A stretch of 64,000 nt of DNA, from contig NC_017034.1 of NCBI RefSeq assembly GCF_000251105.1, positions 1,922,001 to 1,986,000 on the forward strand, given 5' to 3'. A model generated the notes under the pieces. That model did not search any database. It saw only the letters and a list, made by a program, of their open reading frames with translations, and was not told the DNA's origin. Both the position numbers and the translations under genes were made by a program. The stretch comes from Methanocella conradii HZ254. GTDB taxonomy: Archaea > Halobacteriota > Methanocellia > Methanocellales > Methanocellaceae. Each line of letters opens with the position of its first letter. Within the stretch, counting starts at the first letter, position 1. Positions 41,523-49,969 of this stretch are shown piece by piece.

Positions 41523-42020
41523 CTAGCCCCCTGAGATCTCCTCGAGCGTGCGCCCGGTGAGCGCGGAGTCGGGCTCGGTGACAGCGGGGTCTTCGGGCTT
41601 ATTGGCGTACTCGTCCCTCATCTTTATGAGAAGCCATCCTCTTTTATCCCCCATCCTCCCTGCCCGTATCAGCGCATATCCGCCCTTGAGCTTCCTGCCT
41701 TCCAGCCATACCTCGATCCTGCCCTCCCCATAGGCCTGCTCCATGTCAGCCTCATCGCCGCGAAGGTTCCTGTACGTCCCTATATCCCATACCATGACCG
41801 TCCCTGCGCCATATTGCCCTTCAGGTATCACCCCCTCGAACGTGGCATACTCCAGCGGATGGTCCTCGGTTGGCATGGCAAGCCGTTTCACCCTGGGGTC
41901 GGTCGAGGGGCCTTTTGGTATGGCCCACGACTTAAGCACACCGCACACTTCGAGGCGAAAATCATAATGGAGGTGGCTTGCAGCGTGCTTCTGGATGACA
42001 TAAATGGGATGCTCCGGCAT
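41523..42020 (-). CDS. LigD-type 3'-phosphoesterase (PE) protein
   Basis: A stand-alone PE domain that trims 3'-phosphates and ribonucleotides from DNA ends during end joining. The 165-residue protein matches the family throughout: QKHAASHLHYDFRLEVCGVL (metal-site histidines His12, His16 and His18), SWAIPKGPSTDP, TEDHPLEYATFEGVIPEGQY and GAGTVMVWDIGTY. Its start overlaps the stop of the DUF3006 gene by one base (TAATG). A polymerase-like partner is at 35057-35986; neither Ku nor DNA ligase is in the window. Confidence 0.9.
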   Translation of the reverse strand: MPEHPIYVIQKHAASHLHYDFRLEVCGVLKSWAIPKGPSTDPRVKRLAMPTEDHPLEYATFEGVIPEGQYGAGTVMVWDIGTYRNLRGDEADMEQAYGEGRIEVWLEGRKLKGGYALIRAGRMGDKRGWLLIKMRDEYANKPEDPAVTEPDSALTGRTLEEISGG

Positions 42021-42247
42021 TATTTCCTTTCCTCCCCCTTTTTCTTTAGCTTTTCAATGAGGCGGGATACTTGCCCCCGCGTCTCCTCCGTGCTTTCAAC
42101 GTCTCTCTTTATCGTGATGTCCAGTATGTCGCCTTCCTCGCAGCCTTCGGGCAGCAGGCATGCGGGGAAGTCAACCTCAATGGTCTCGCCATCCCTTATA
42201 AGGAGCACGGCGTAGCCATCCTCAAACCTGTCCAGCGTGGCCTTCAT
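42020..42247 (-). CDS. DUF3006 family protein
   Basis: A 75-residue protein of the DUF3006 type: ATLDRFEDGYAVLLIRDGET, then IEVDFPACLLPEGCEEGDIL and a charged tail. It overlaps the MBL gene by an ATGA and the PE gene by a TAATG, so all three are translationally coupled. DUF3006 genes often sit beside ComEC-like MBL genes; the role is unknown. The start at 42247 is set by the ATGA; a longer frame to 42283 is unlikely. Confidence 0.82.
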   Translation of the reverse strand: MKATLDRFEDGYAVLLIRDGETIEVDFPACLLPEGCEEGDILDITIKRDVESTEETRGQVSRLIEKLKKKGEERK

Positions 42248-43179
42248 GTGGAACACTTCATACCAGCATTCGTGGGGGAGCATATCAATTTCTCGGCGGA
42301 GGAGGTTTCATGCTGCGGCGTCACAGTGAAGCTTCGGCCATCGGTCGCGATCACGACGCTACCGTTAAGGTCGGTGCGATAAATGATGGAGCCAGCCCTC
42401 TCCAGCCTTGCCAGCGTCTCAGGCGACGGGTGCCCGTATTTATTGGGCCCGACCTCTATGACGCTCACCTCGGGCTTCGCCCGCGATAGGAACGCTTCGC
42501 TTAGCGAGTAACGGCTGCCATGATGGGGTACCTTGAGCACGTCGCTCTTTAAGCTTCGGCTAGACGACATGAGATGCTTCTCCTCGGGAAACCCCGCATC
42601 TCCCATGAGCAGGAAAGCGACGCTCCCGTGCGTAACCTTGAGCACGATGGAGTTCTCGTTTACGCTGTCCTCGATTTTGACGTGTGGAGGGGCTAACACC
42701 TCTACTTGAACGCCTGGCGCGAGCTCGATGGCCTGCCCGGCCTCTGCCACTTTATAGGGTATGTTCAGCTCATCTATAAGCCTCAGGTAGGACTCGTATG
42801 TCTGCGACGGGTGCGCTATGCCGCTGTCCACGACTAGCTTCACGGGGAACTCCTTTAATACGGTTAGAAGGCCTCCTATGTGGTCGGCGTGCGGATGGGT
42901 GGACACCATCACGTCAATTGTGCTTATGTTACGGCTTTTTAAATATGCGGCGACAATAGGCCCTCCATCCCGGCGGCCGCCATCCACCAGCATGGCCCTG
43001 TCTCCTGCAACGACTAGTATGGAGTCGCCCTGCCCGACGTCTATAAAATGCACGGCCAGGTTGTCGCGCTTCTCCAGCCCGCCGCCGTATATCAGTACAT
43101 AGCATATGGCCAGGGCTACCAATAAAAACAGGCCGACTGCAGCGCCTATCGTTTTCGCTTTCTTGCCATACGCCGACAA
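42244..43179 (-). CDS. ComEC/Rec2-like metallo-beta-lactamase-fold hydrolase
   Basis: A 311-residue protein with an N-terminal membrane helix (about 11-31) followed by an MBL domain like the C-terminal part of ComEC: HFIDVGQGDSILV, STHPHADHIGG (zinc-binding HxHxDH), MGDAG and VPHHGSR. The signal-anchor places the domain outside the cell. It may cut DNA or another phosphodiester at the surface. First gene of the MBL-DUF3006-PE operon. Confidence 0.88.
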   Translation of the reverse strand: MSAYGKKAKTIGAAVGLFLLVALAICYVLIYGGGLEKRDNLAVHFIDVGQGDSILVVAGDRAMLVDGGRRDGGPIVAAYLKSRNISTIDVMVSTHPHADHIGGLLTVLKEFPVKLVVDSGIAHPSQTYESYLRLIDELNIPYKVAEAGQAIELAPGVQVEVLAPPHVKIEDSVNENSIVLKVTHGSVAFLLMGDAGFPEEKHLMSSSRSLKSDVLKVPHHGSRYSLSEAFLSRAKPEVSVIEVGPNKYGHPSPETLARLERAGSIIYRTDLNGSVVIATDGRSFTVTPQHETSSAEKLICSPTNAGMKCST

Positions 43180-43253
43180 CGCCGCTCACCAAATTAACAA
43201 AAACCCTATAAAATAAAATATTGTTCCAATAAAAATGTGGGAAGAGAGGCCCG

Positions 43254-43730
43254 CTACTGCTTGACCTCTTCCTTGCTCAACACGCGGACGATGTCGCCCC
43301 GCACCGTGACGGGGATGGGCACCATGGCCTCGGACAATTCGACCGTGATCTCCTCCTTGGTCTGGTCCACCCGCTTCACCCTGGCGCGCTCGCCCTTGAA
43401 CGGTCCCGATATAAGCTCCACGATGTCGCCCTCGGAGATGCCAGTTACCACCGGCTTGGGCGCAAGGAAATGCTGGACCTCTGCTATGGATGACGCGCCC
43501 CTGACCACCGCCTTGGCGTGTGGAATGTTCTGGATGGCGTGCTCCACGATCTCATGCATCGGGGACTCGACGAGCACGTACCCTTTCAGCTCTTCCGGCG
43601 CAAGGATTGACCGGATATCGTAGTTCTCCTTGCGCGCCACCATGGCTATCAGGTTTGCCACCGACCGCTCCTGGTTCGCCGTGGTCTTTACCGCGAACAC
43701 CAGCGCTTGCGCCTGTGATTCCTCGGCCAT
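43254..43730 (-). CDS. spt5: Transcription elongation factor Spt5/NusG
   Basis: A 158-residue processivity factor binding the RNA polymerase clamp. The NGN domain (residues 11-95, FAVKTTANQERSVANLI and KGYVLVESP) is followed by a KOW domain (GDIVELISGPFKGERARVKRVD). It lies 14 bp after secE in the conserved ftsZ-secE-nusG order of Euryarchaeota. Confidence 0.95.
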   Translation of the reverse strand: MAEESQAQALVFAVKTTANQERSVANLIAMVARKENYDIRSILAPEELKGYVLVESPMHEIVEHAIQNIPHAKAVVRGASSIAEVQHFLAPKPVVTGISEGDIVELISGPFKGERARVKRVDQTKEEITVELSEAMVPIPVTVRGDIVRVLSKEEVKQ

Positions 43731-43744
43731 TATTCACTACTCCC

Positions 43745-43957
43745 TTATCCCACGATAGCCGTGGGTATGAGGACCATTATCAGGTATATGATGAACCCGA
43801 TAACGCCTATGAGCAGGATGCCCGCGCCCGCGACCTTTGATATCGTCAAGAACTCTTCCATACTGGGCTTTCTCGTGAGCTGAAGTATCCTGACGTATTG
43901 CTTGATGCTATCCGTGATTTTTTCCAGCGATATTGAGCCTGACTTGTTCTCTGCCAT
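43745..43957 (-). CDS. secE: Preprotein translocase subunit SecE
   Basis: A 70-residue Sec61-gamma-type protein with an amphipathic segment (QYVRILQLTRKPSMEEFLTI) followed by one membrane helix (about 45-67). Size and context between ftsZ and nusG are typical for archaea. Confidence 0.93.
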   Translation of the reverse strand: MAENKSGSISLEKITDSIKQYVRILQLTRKPSMEEFLTISKVAGAGILLIGVIGFIIYLIMVLIPTAIVG

Positions 43958-44018
43958 AGTGAAGCCTCAAAAAAGACGATTTCATTAATATTTTTTCTAG
44001 GCTTATAGTTTTCGTTCA

Positions 44019-46625
44019 TCATCCGATAAAGTCCAGGCCGAATTTTTGCGTTTTAAACGCCTTTTGCTGGCTAAAGGCATGCGCCGGTTGCTGTTCATCA
44101 GGGGGCTTTCCCAATATCTGGGTGGACGTCACCCCTGTTATTATGACCATTGTCCTTATCGCGTCGCCCAGGTCCGGGTCCACCGAGGCGCCCCAGATAA
44201 GCCTCGCCTCGGGGTCGATGGCATTGTAAACCTCTTCCACCACCGCCTCGGCCTCAGATATAGTCATCTGCTCTCCACCGATGACGTTTACGATGGCCGC
44301 CTTTGCGCTCGATATGTCCACGTCAAGCAGAGGGCTCATCAGCGCGTTGCGCACCGAGCTCGAGGCGGCGTTTTCGCCCTTGCCCTCGCCAAGCCCGATC
44401 ATGGCCACGCCGCCGTTCGACATGACAGTCTTGACGTCTGCGAAGTCGAGGTTCACCAGCCCCGCCTTTGTGACCAGCTCCGTTATGCCCTTTACGGCGT
44501 GGGTGAGCACCTCGTCGGCCACCTTAAACGCCTCCTGTAGCGGCAGGTTGGGGACGACCTCGAGCAGCTTATCGTTAGGCACGACGATGACCGTGTCAGC
44601 GCTCTTCCTGAGCTTTTCCAGGCCCTTCTCCGCGTTCGCCTTCCTGACCGCGCCTTCCACCTTAAATGGCGTGGTGACGACCGCGATGGTGAGAGCGCCG
44701 CTCTCCTTTGCGACCTGCGCTACGACCGGGGCAGACCCTGTACCGGTGCCGCCGCCCAGCCCGCAGGTCACGAACACCATGTCCGAGTTGCTGATGGCGG
44801 CCTTTATCTCCATGAGGCTTTCCTTGGCAGCGCTCTCCCCCACCTCGGGCAGGCTACCGGCGCCGAAGCCCCTGGTGAGCTTTTTGCCTATTAAAAATTT
44901 TTTGTCAGCCCTGGTATGCAGCAAATGCTGCGCATCCGTGTTGATGGCGTAAAGCTTTGCCCCGACGATGCCCTCTTGAGACATGCGCGTTATGGAGTTC
45001 GAGCCGCCCCCTCCACATCCGACGACTATGACGTTGGTCCTGAGGCCCTCCATCACCTTCATGATGTCCTCGTCGGTGTCCCCTATCTTCCCGGGCATCA
45101 CTCCGGGGGCTTCTCCATCGATAATTGCGGATTGCCTCTCATCGCTATCGATTATTTCCCCATGGCCATCGATTACCCTTGATGGCTTAGGGCTGAATAT
45201 GCTTGGTTCTCCAGGTTCCATTACCCCATCCCCTACTATTGTATTGGTCGAATAATTATTTAATTTTATTCTTTTAACGTTTTCCGTGAATACCATCGAG
45301 GGCGTTATCGTCATGCCGTTATATGTTATCGCCTCGCCCCTTGCCAGGCGGCCGTATAGAGGCCCCTCCTGGATGCCCAGCGCCCTCGCCTTTTCCGGGT
45401 CGAGGCGGCGGTCGATTACGTATAAAACCTCCTCCCAGTGGTCGTATTTTACCGTGTAGCGCTTCTTGAGCGCATCGACGCACGCCCGAGTTATGGCTTT
45501 CACCGCATTATCGACGGATGCCCTGTCGATGCCAATAAAAGCGTTGAAAAGGGCGCCATCATGGCCGAGGAAAAAGGCGGCCTTCTCCCCATCTACTGCT
45601 TTTTGTATATGCGCTTTATCCACTTTCCACGCCATTTCCAGTAATTGCTCGTTGACCTCGCCTTTTACGCCCATCGGGCATGATGTGCAATGGCCAGGGT
45701 TGCACTCCGCTAAAGCGCTAGACAGGCTTTTTGTGAGCATTATCTTGAGGGCTGGCGTTTTTGAGCTTGCGGCTTCGAGCAGCCTGGGGCACCTCAGCCA
45801 GGGCTTGCCAAGGTCTCTCAGCTCGCTCTCATGGCGTATCTCATAGCCAAGCTTTCGGATCATGCCTTCGATGCGGTCCCGCTGGTCCCTTGGTATGGAT
45901 TTCCTGTCAAGGTATGCGGCATTCGTGCCCGACTTTTCGAAGGCCTGCTTCAGGACGGCTTCGGTCAGCAGGGGAACGGCGTGGTCTGCGATGATGTGGC
46001 CGAAGGCCACGCCAGCCTCAAGCGCGAGCGCCGTCTCCCGCGGCGCATAGTGGTTGCCCCCTATGCCCACATACACGGGAATCTCCTCCTCGCATACGCT
46101 CAGGATGGCCTGGGCGACTATGCGGCCCGCGTCCTTATCGGACCACTCGCTCATGGTGCTTCCTATCTCCACGTATACGGATGGCGTTTTAAGCGAGGAT
46201 GGGCCGTGGTGCGTCGCCTCGTATGACACGTTGAATGGCGATATGGCGGACTTAAGGCTTTTTAAAATCGAGGCCGCTATGCGGGGGGCGGGGGTTGAAA
46301 GCTCATAGGGCCGCCCGCCGAACTTGCCCTCAGCTATATTCCCTGTGAAATGTACGGTGAGCGTCTTCCTGTTTTCCTTGCTGCGGTGCTTTGAGGCGAA
46401 AATGAGGGCTTCGGGCTTGAAGCCCATGCTGTCTAGCCTATCGTCCAGCCCGTCCTGGAAGACGTGGTAGTCGCCGATCTCGACCAGCATGAAGCCGTCG
46501 CCCTTATAGACCTTATAGTCGCCATCATATACAGGCTCCCAGTGCGTAAGCTCAAACAGCCGATCCCTGATGTTCACGCTCGCGGCGTCCACCGTTGAGA
46601 CCACGATTGTGTACGTGCGCGCCAT
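44019..46625 (-). CDS. ftsZ: D-aminoacyl-tRNA deacylase fused in frame to cell division protein FtsZ
   Basis: One open frame of 868 codons. Residues 1-455 match archaeal DtdA, which hydrolyses D-aminoacyl-tRNA: EATHHGP (136-142), GIGGNHYAPRE (187-197), GHIIADHA, and a C-terminal LGIQEGPLYGRLARGE. Residues about 456-530 are a linker rich in Asn/Ser, then Pro/acidic. Residues 531-868 are a complete FtsZ: GCGGGGSN (536-543), GGGTGTG (624-630), NLDFAD T7 loop (725-730) and a C-terminal KFGLDFIG. SecE and NusG follow in the usual ftsZ order. A TATA-like box and an ATG inside the linker could yield a free 400-residue FtsZ. Confidence 0.88.
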   Translation of the reverse strand: MARTYTIVVSTVDAASVNIRDRLFELTHWEPVYDGDYKVYKGDGFMLVEIGDYHVFQDGLDDRLDSMGFKPEALIFASKHRSKENRKTLTVHFTGNIAEGKFGGRPYELSTPAPRIAASILKSLKSAISPFNVSYEATHHGPSSLKTPSVYVEIGSTMSEWSDKDAGRIVAQAILSVCEEEIPVYVGIGGNHYAPRETALALEAGVAFGHIIADHAVPLLTEAVLKQAFEKSGTNAAYLDRKSIPRDQRDRIEGMIRKLGYEIRHESELRDLGKPWLRCPRLLEAASSKTPALKIMLTKSLSSALAECNPGHCTSCPMGVKGEVNEQLLEMAWKVDKAHIQKAVDGEKAAFFLGHDGALFNAFIGIDRASVDNAVKAITRACVDALKKRYTVKYDHWEEVLYVIDRRLDPEKARALGIQEGPLYGRLARGEAITYNGMTITPSMVFTENVKRIKLNNYSTNTIVGDGVMEPGEPSIFSPKPSRVIDGHGEIIDSDERQSAIIDGEAPGVMPGKIGDTDEDIMKVMEGLRTNVIVVGCGGGGSNSITRMSQEGIVGAKLYAINTDAQHLLHTRADKKFLIGKKLTRGFGAGSLPEVGESAAKESLMEIKAAISNSDMVFVTCGLGGGTGTGSAPVVAQVAKESGALTIAVVTTPFKVEGAVRKANAEKGLEKLRKSADTVIVVPNDKLLEVVPNLPLQEAFKVADEVLTHAVKGITELVTKAGLVNLDFADVKTVMSNGGVAMIGLGEGKGENAASSSVRNALMSPLLDVDISSAKAAIVNVIGGEQMTISEAEAVVEEVYNAIDPEARLIWGASVDPDLGDAIRTMVIITGVTSTQILGKPPDEQQPAHAFSQQKAFKTQKFGLDFIG
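45254..45266 (-). promoter_or_regulatory. Candidate internal promoter for ftsZ within the fused frame
   Basis: On the minus strand ATTAAATAATTAT is the most AT-rich stretch of the 2.6-kb frame. It lies about 33-45 bp before the in-frame ATG at 45221 (Met469), near the spacing seen at other promoters here. It would start an mRNA with a leader of about 12 nt for a 400-residue FtsZ. Confidence 0.5.
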
Positions 46626-46670
46626 TGGACGAGAATCGCCCTTGATGGCTAAAAGTTTTGTGCTCTAGAT

Positions 46671-47234
46671 TTAGGCATGCCACTCTCTGACAATTTTTTC
46701 AAGCTCGGCTCTCGCGGTACCAAGACCCCTCGCCTCGTCCACTTTTCCCTCTATCATGGCGTCGCAGGCCTCTTCCATACGAATGGCAAGCGTCCTCAGG
46801 CGCCGGCACTCCTCGAGGCGCCCTTTTGCCAGCAGCAGAGGCCTCGAGCTGTCATCCTCGACCATTTCCACCACCTCGTTAAGCCTTTCCGCCGCCTCAT
46901 CAATCCTTTTAATGGCTGAGTGGAACTCTTCGGACGCCTCTTCCCAGCTGTCCCTATCATAAAAATGTAGTGCTGATAGGATGGACCCGACTGCGGTTTC
47001 AAGTGAATCATGGGCATCTTCTAAAATAGGGCTGGTATATAAGCTGATAAACTCCTCGTCGCTTATCATTTCTGGCTTTTTCGCCTGCTTTGGCTCAGGC
47101 ATGGCCACGGCTTCCTCTTCCCTTTCGACTTCATCGTTCGAAGGCCTGCCAATAATCCTCATTATTATGTAGGTCGCCACAAGCGCCAGAAAGGCTAGCA
47201 GGAGCATGCCCGCCATGCCAGAAGCCTCGGCCAT
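46671..47234 (-). CDS. Membrane-anchored helical protein
   Basis: A 187-residue protein with one N-terminal helix (about 8-27) and a cytosolic helical domain (EDAHDSLETAVGSILSALHF, SAIKRIDEAAERLNEVVEMV). No family is recognised. The gene lies 45 bp upstream of the DtdA-FtsZ frame on the same strand and may be co-transcribed, which would place a membrane protein with the division gene. Alternative internal starts (Met7, Met10) exist. Confidence 0.65.
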   Translation of the reverse strand: MAEASGMAGMLLLAFLALVATYIIMRIIGRPSNDEVEREEEAVAMPEPKQAKKPEMISDEEFISLYTSPILEDAHDSLETAVGSILSALHFYDRDSWEEASEEFHSAIKRIDEAAERLNEVVEMVEDDSSRPLLLAKGRLEECRRLRTLAIRMEEACDAMIEGKVDEARGLGTARAELEKIVREWHA

Positions 47235-47378
47235 AGTAATAGCTTAAAGCCTCCATATAAAATAGCCTTAATGGTAGGGATAACTTTAAACACATCCGTA
47301 GCTATAATAAAATATATAATATATTAAATAGTAAATAATATGTGTCAATGCTAAAGCCGTTATGGAGGAGGGTATGAG

Positions 47379-47747
47379 ATGAGGCTTAAGGCAATTCTAG
47401 TGGGGCTCTTGCTGATGCTGCTTTTCGTGCCGGCCGCCGGGGCGATCTACATCCCCGGCCAGGAGACGCCGGATGACGGGCTTTATCATATAATGTCAGC
47501 CGGAGAGGGCACCATGGCCCCGAATCTGGGCATTTCTGGCGGGATAGCGCTGCCATCAATGCTATCGATCCCGTTCCAGGCCCCTTATGGCATAAACGTC
47601 TACCCTATCATGGCGATACCTCAAATTGATGAAAGCGGAAACATCAACCTGGGGGCCATAATAGGGCACATCGTGACGCCGCCAATGCCGGGATACTGGG
47701 ATAACATCGACCCGGGCAGCCTGAACATAAACATGCCAATAATATAA
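47379..47747 (+). CDS. Small secreted protein
   Basis: A 122-residue protein with a signal peptide (1-22, ending AGA) and a hydrophobic, Pro/Ile/Asn-rich mature part lacking cysteines. GGAGGAGGG about 8 nt before ATG is a strong ribosome binding site. It is terminated by a T-run at 47761-47766. Similar in build to the products at 27975, 37213 and 37697. Confidence 0.62.
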   Translation: MRLKAILVGLLLMLLFVPAAGAIYIPGQETPDDGLYHIMSAGEGTMAPNLGISGGIALPSMLSIPFQAPYGINVYPIMAIPQIDESGNINLGAIIGHIVTPPMPGYWDNIDPGSLNINMPII

Positions 47748-47760
47748 AAAACCCCGGTCC

Positions 47761-47766
47761 TTTTTT
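47761..47766 (+). terminator. T-run terminator
   Basis: Six T after a GGTCC segment, 13 bp after the stop of the secreted protein gene and before the R15P isomerase gene. Confidence 0.4.
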
Positions 47767-47826
47767 GACTTATCATTATTTGTACTCCTTCTTAACATAC
47801 ATGGTAGTGCCCGTACATGGGCAGGG

Positions 47827-48768
47827 ATGCAGATGACCACACTGACGGAGACCGCCGAGAAGATAAAGAACATGGAGATAAGGGGCGCAGGGAGGATAGC
47901 CCGCGCCGCCGCGAACGCCATGAAGGAAGAGGCCATGTCTATAGAGACGGCCGACCTGGAAGAGTTCAATAAGCGGATGAGGGAGGCCTATACGACGCTT
48001 TTAAACACGAGGCCGACGGCCGTCTCCCTCCCGAACGCCTTGAAGGCCGTGATGCGCTACAGGGCGGACAGCGTGGAGGAGGCCAGACAGGCAATAATAG
48101 CCAATGCCGACGCCTTTATAGCCGCCTCCGAGAACGCGGTGAAGAGGATAGGCGAGATAGGCGCACGCCGCATCAAGGATGGCGACACCATACTGACCCA
48201 CTGCAATTCATCCGCAGCCTTCCACATCTTCGAGGCCGCCTTCAAGCAGGGCAAGGACATCAGCGTCGTCGCGACCGAGACGAGGCCCAGGCAGCAGGGC
48301 TACATCACGGTGGACTTCTTACATAAGGCAGGCATACCGGCCACCCTTATCCTCGACTCCGCCGTGCGCTATTACATGAAAAAGGTTGACCTGGTCATAG
48401 TGGGCGCCGACGCGATAACCGTGAATGGCAGCCTCATCAACAAGGTGGGCACCTCACAGGTCGCGCTTGCCGCCAACGAGGCCCGCGTCAGCTTTATTTG
48501 CGCCGCGGAAACGTATAAGTTCAGCCCGATGACGCTCTTCGGAGAGATGGTCGAAATAGAGGAAAGGGACCCGTCAGAGGTCTTGAGCCCCGAGCTCCAG
48601 AAGAAGTGGCCGAACCTTAAAGTCTCAAACCCCGCGTTCGACATCACGCCGCACAAGTACATCGATATGATCATAACCGAGATAGGCGCTATACCGCCTG
48701 AGATGGCCTACTGGGTCATCAAGGATAAGCTGGGCTGGGAACTTGAAGAAGCCGCCGGAGGGATTTGA
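47827..48768 (+). CDS. Ribose-1,5-bisphosphate isomerase
   Basis: Converts ribose-1,5-bisphosphate to ribulose-1,5-bisphosphate in the archaeal AMP/nucleoside degradation pathway that feeds type III RuBisCO. The 313-residue protein belongs to the eIF-2B-like family and has the catalytic Cys126 in THCNSSAAF, ETRPRQQGY, and Asp195 in GADAITVNGSLINKVGT. An initiation-factor-like 2B subunit is the alternative name for this family. The last 19 bp overlap the 3' end of the opposite-strand tRNA-Thr, whose T-arm supplies the stop codon. Confidence 0.9.
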   Translation: MQMTTLTETAEKIKNMEIRGAGRIARAAANAMKEEAMSIETADLEEFNKRMREAYTTLLNTRPTAVSLPNALKAVMRYRADSVEEARQAIIANADAFIAASENAVKRIGEIGARRIKDGDTILTHCNSSAAFHIFEAAFKQGKDISVVATETRPRQQGYITVDFLHKAGIPATLILDSAVRYYMKKVDLVIVGADAITVNGSLINKVGTSQVALAANEARVSFICAAETYKFSPMTLFGEMVEIEERDPSEVLSPELQKKWPNLKVSNPAFDITPHKYIDMIITEIGAIPPEMAYWVIKDKLGWELEEAAGGI

Positions 48769-48823
48769 ACCCCCGAACTGCTGATTACGAATCAGCCGCT
48801 TTGCCAGGCTAAGCCACGACGGC
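48750..48823 (-). tRNA. tRNA-Thr (anticodon CGT)
   Basis: A 74-nt tRNA on the minus strand. The acceptor GCCGTCG pairs with CGGCGGC (one G-U), with U73 as discriminator. The anticodon arm is GCTGA-TTCGTAA-TCAGC with anticodon CGT, and the T-arm contains GGGTTCAAATCCC. CCA is not encoded. Its 3' 19 nt overlap the end of the convergent R15P isomerase gene. Confidence 0.95.
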
Positions 48824-48885
48824 CCGTAAAAGTGCGAACTTCTAATGGTCTCACTATATATTTAACTTTTTCCAGTCATGCCGGG

Positions 48886-49893
48886 CTATTTTAATCCTGC
48901 CTTTCCTGTCACTCTAATGTCAAGGACTATATTGTACTCGTGAGGGGCGTAAGACCTTACTATCCGCTTATTCATTATCTCGATGAGGCATCCGCTCTCC
49001 CTGGCCTTCGACCGGACCATCCCCACTACAGCGTCGAAGATCTCCCCCTCAGGCCGGATATCATAATAGTGGATAATGCCGCCGATGTTTATAAGCCCGA
49101 AGGCGATGTCGAGGAACTCGCGGGCCGAGTGAGGCAGGTTCATGATGATGCGGTCAGGGGGCTGAGGAGGCCGAAATTCCCTTGCATCCGCGTTTACCGC
49201 CTCAATCCTCCTAGCCTTGTTCAAGGCGATGTTACGCTTTAAATATTCAAAAGCGTCGGGGTTCTTATCGACGGCAATCGTGTACAAAGCCTTTTTCGAG
49301 ATTGGGATGGCGAAAGGCCCCACGCCAGCAAACATGTCCAGGACAAGCTCCATGTCGCTAACCTGGTCGATGACTCGCTTACGCTCCGTGGCCAGCCTGG
49401 GGCTAAAATACACCTTATTCAAGTCCATCTCATAGACAAACCCGTGCTCCCTGTATGTGGTCGTAGTTCGGCTCTCGCCGCAAAGCACGCGGTAGTGCCT
49501 AACCCTGAACTCCCCGGTCACGGGCGTCGTGGGCACCAGAACAACCTTTACGCTCTTATGCGCTTCCATGATGGCCCTGCCCACATCAACGCCGTAGTCC
49601 TCCGCCACAACCGCTATATCGCCGATTATCTCAAACGATGGGGTAAACCCTATGATATCCTCTATTTTTTTAAATCGCTCGCTCTCTTCGAAGTCGCACT
49701 CCTCTATGGGCCGGGATATGCCAATCCGTGTCAGCATTTCCTGGCTGAGTTCGGGCATAATTGGTATATATACGTAACTTTCATCTGACCTTATCTTTAG
49801 CCTGTTATCGATTGCATCCGAAGCTGCCAGCATTCTCCTGGTTTTTTCGCCCTCGCCCTTCGGTACCTTAACACATTTTGATTTCATGGCCAT
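48886..49893 (-). CDS. trm5: tRNA (guanine37-N1)-methyltransferase Trm5
   Basis: Methylates G37 of tRNA with SAM to prevent frameshifting. The 335-residue protein has an N-terminal lobe, YREHGFVYEMDLNKVYFSPR, the SAM loop MFAGVGPFAIPIS, the catalytic NLP motif (MNLPHSAREFLD) and a C-terminal RSYAPHEYNIVLDIRV. This is the canonical member compared with the PTPYG variant at 4308-5108. It is upstream of, and convergent to, the R15P isomerase gene; tRNA-Thr lies just beyond. Confidence 0.88.
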   Translation of the reverse strand: MAMKSKCVKVPKGEGEKTRRMLAASDAIDNRLKIRSDESYVYIPIMPELSQEMLTRIGISRPIEECDFEESERFKKIEDIIGFTPSFEIIGDIAVVAEDYGVDVGRAIMEAHKSVKVVLVPTTPVTGEFRVRHYRVLCGESRTTTTYREHGFVYEMDLNKVYFSPRLATERKRVIDQVSDMELVLDMFAGVGPFAIPISKKALYTIAVDKNPDAFEYLKRNIALNKARRIEAVNADAREFRPPQPPDRIIMNLPHSAREFLDIAFGLINIGGIIHYYDIRPEGEIFDAVVGMVRSKARESGCLIEIMNKRIVRSYAPHEYNIVLDIRVTGKAGLK

Positions 49894-49969
49894 GCTATCT
49901 TTGAAGCCTTTTAGCTATAAAAGAACTGCCAGAGGCTAAATGAAATATATGCTTTAGCCTAAAAAATGA

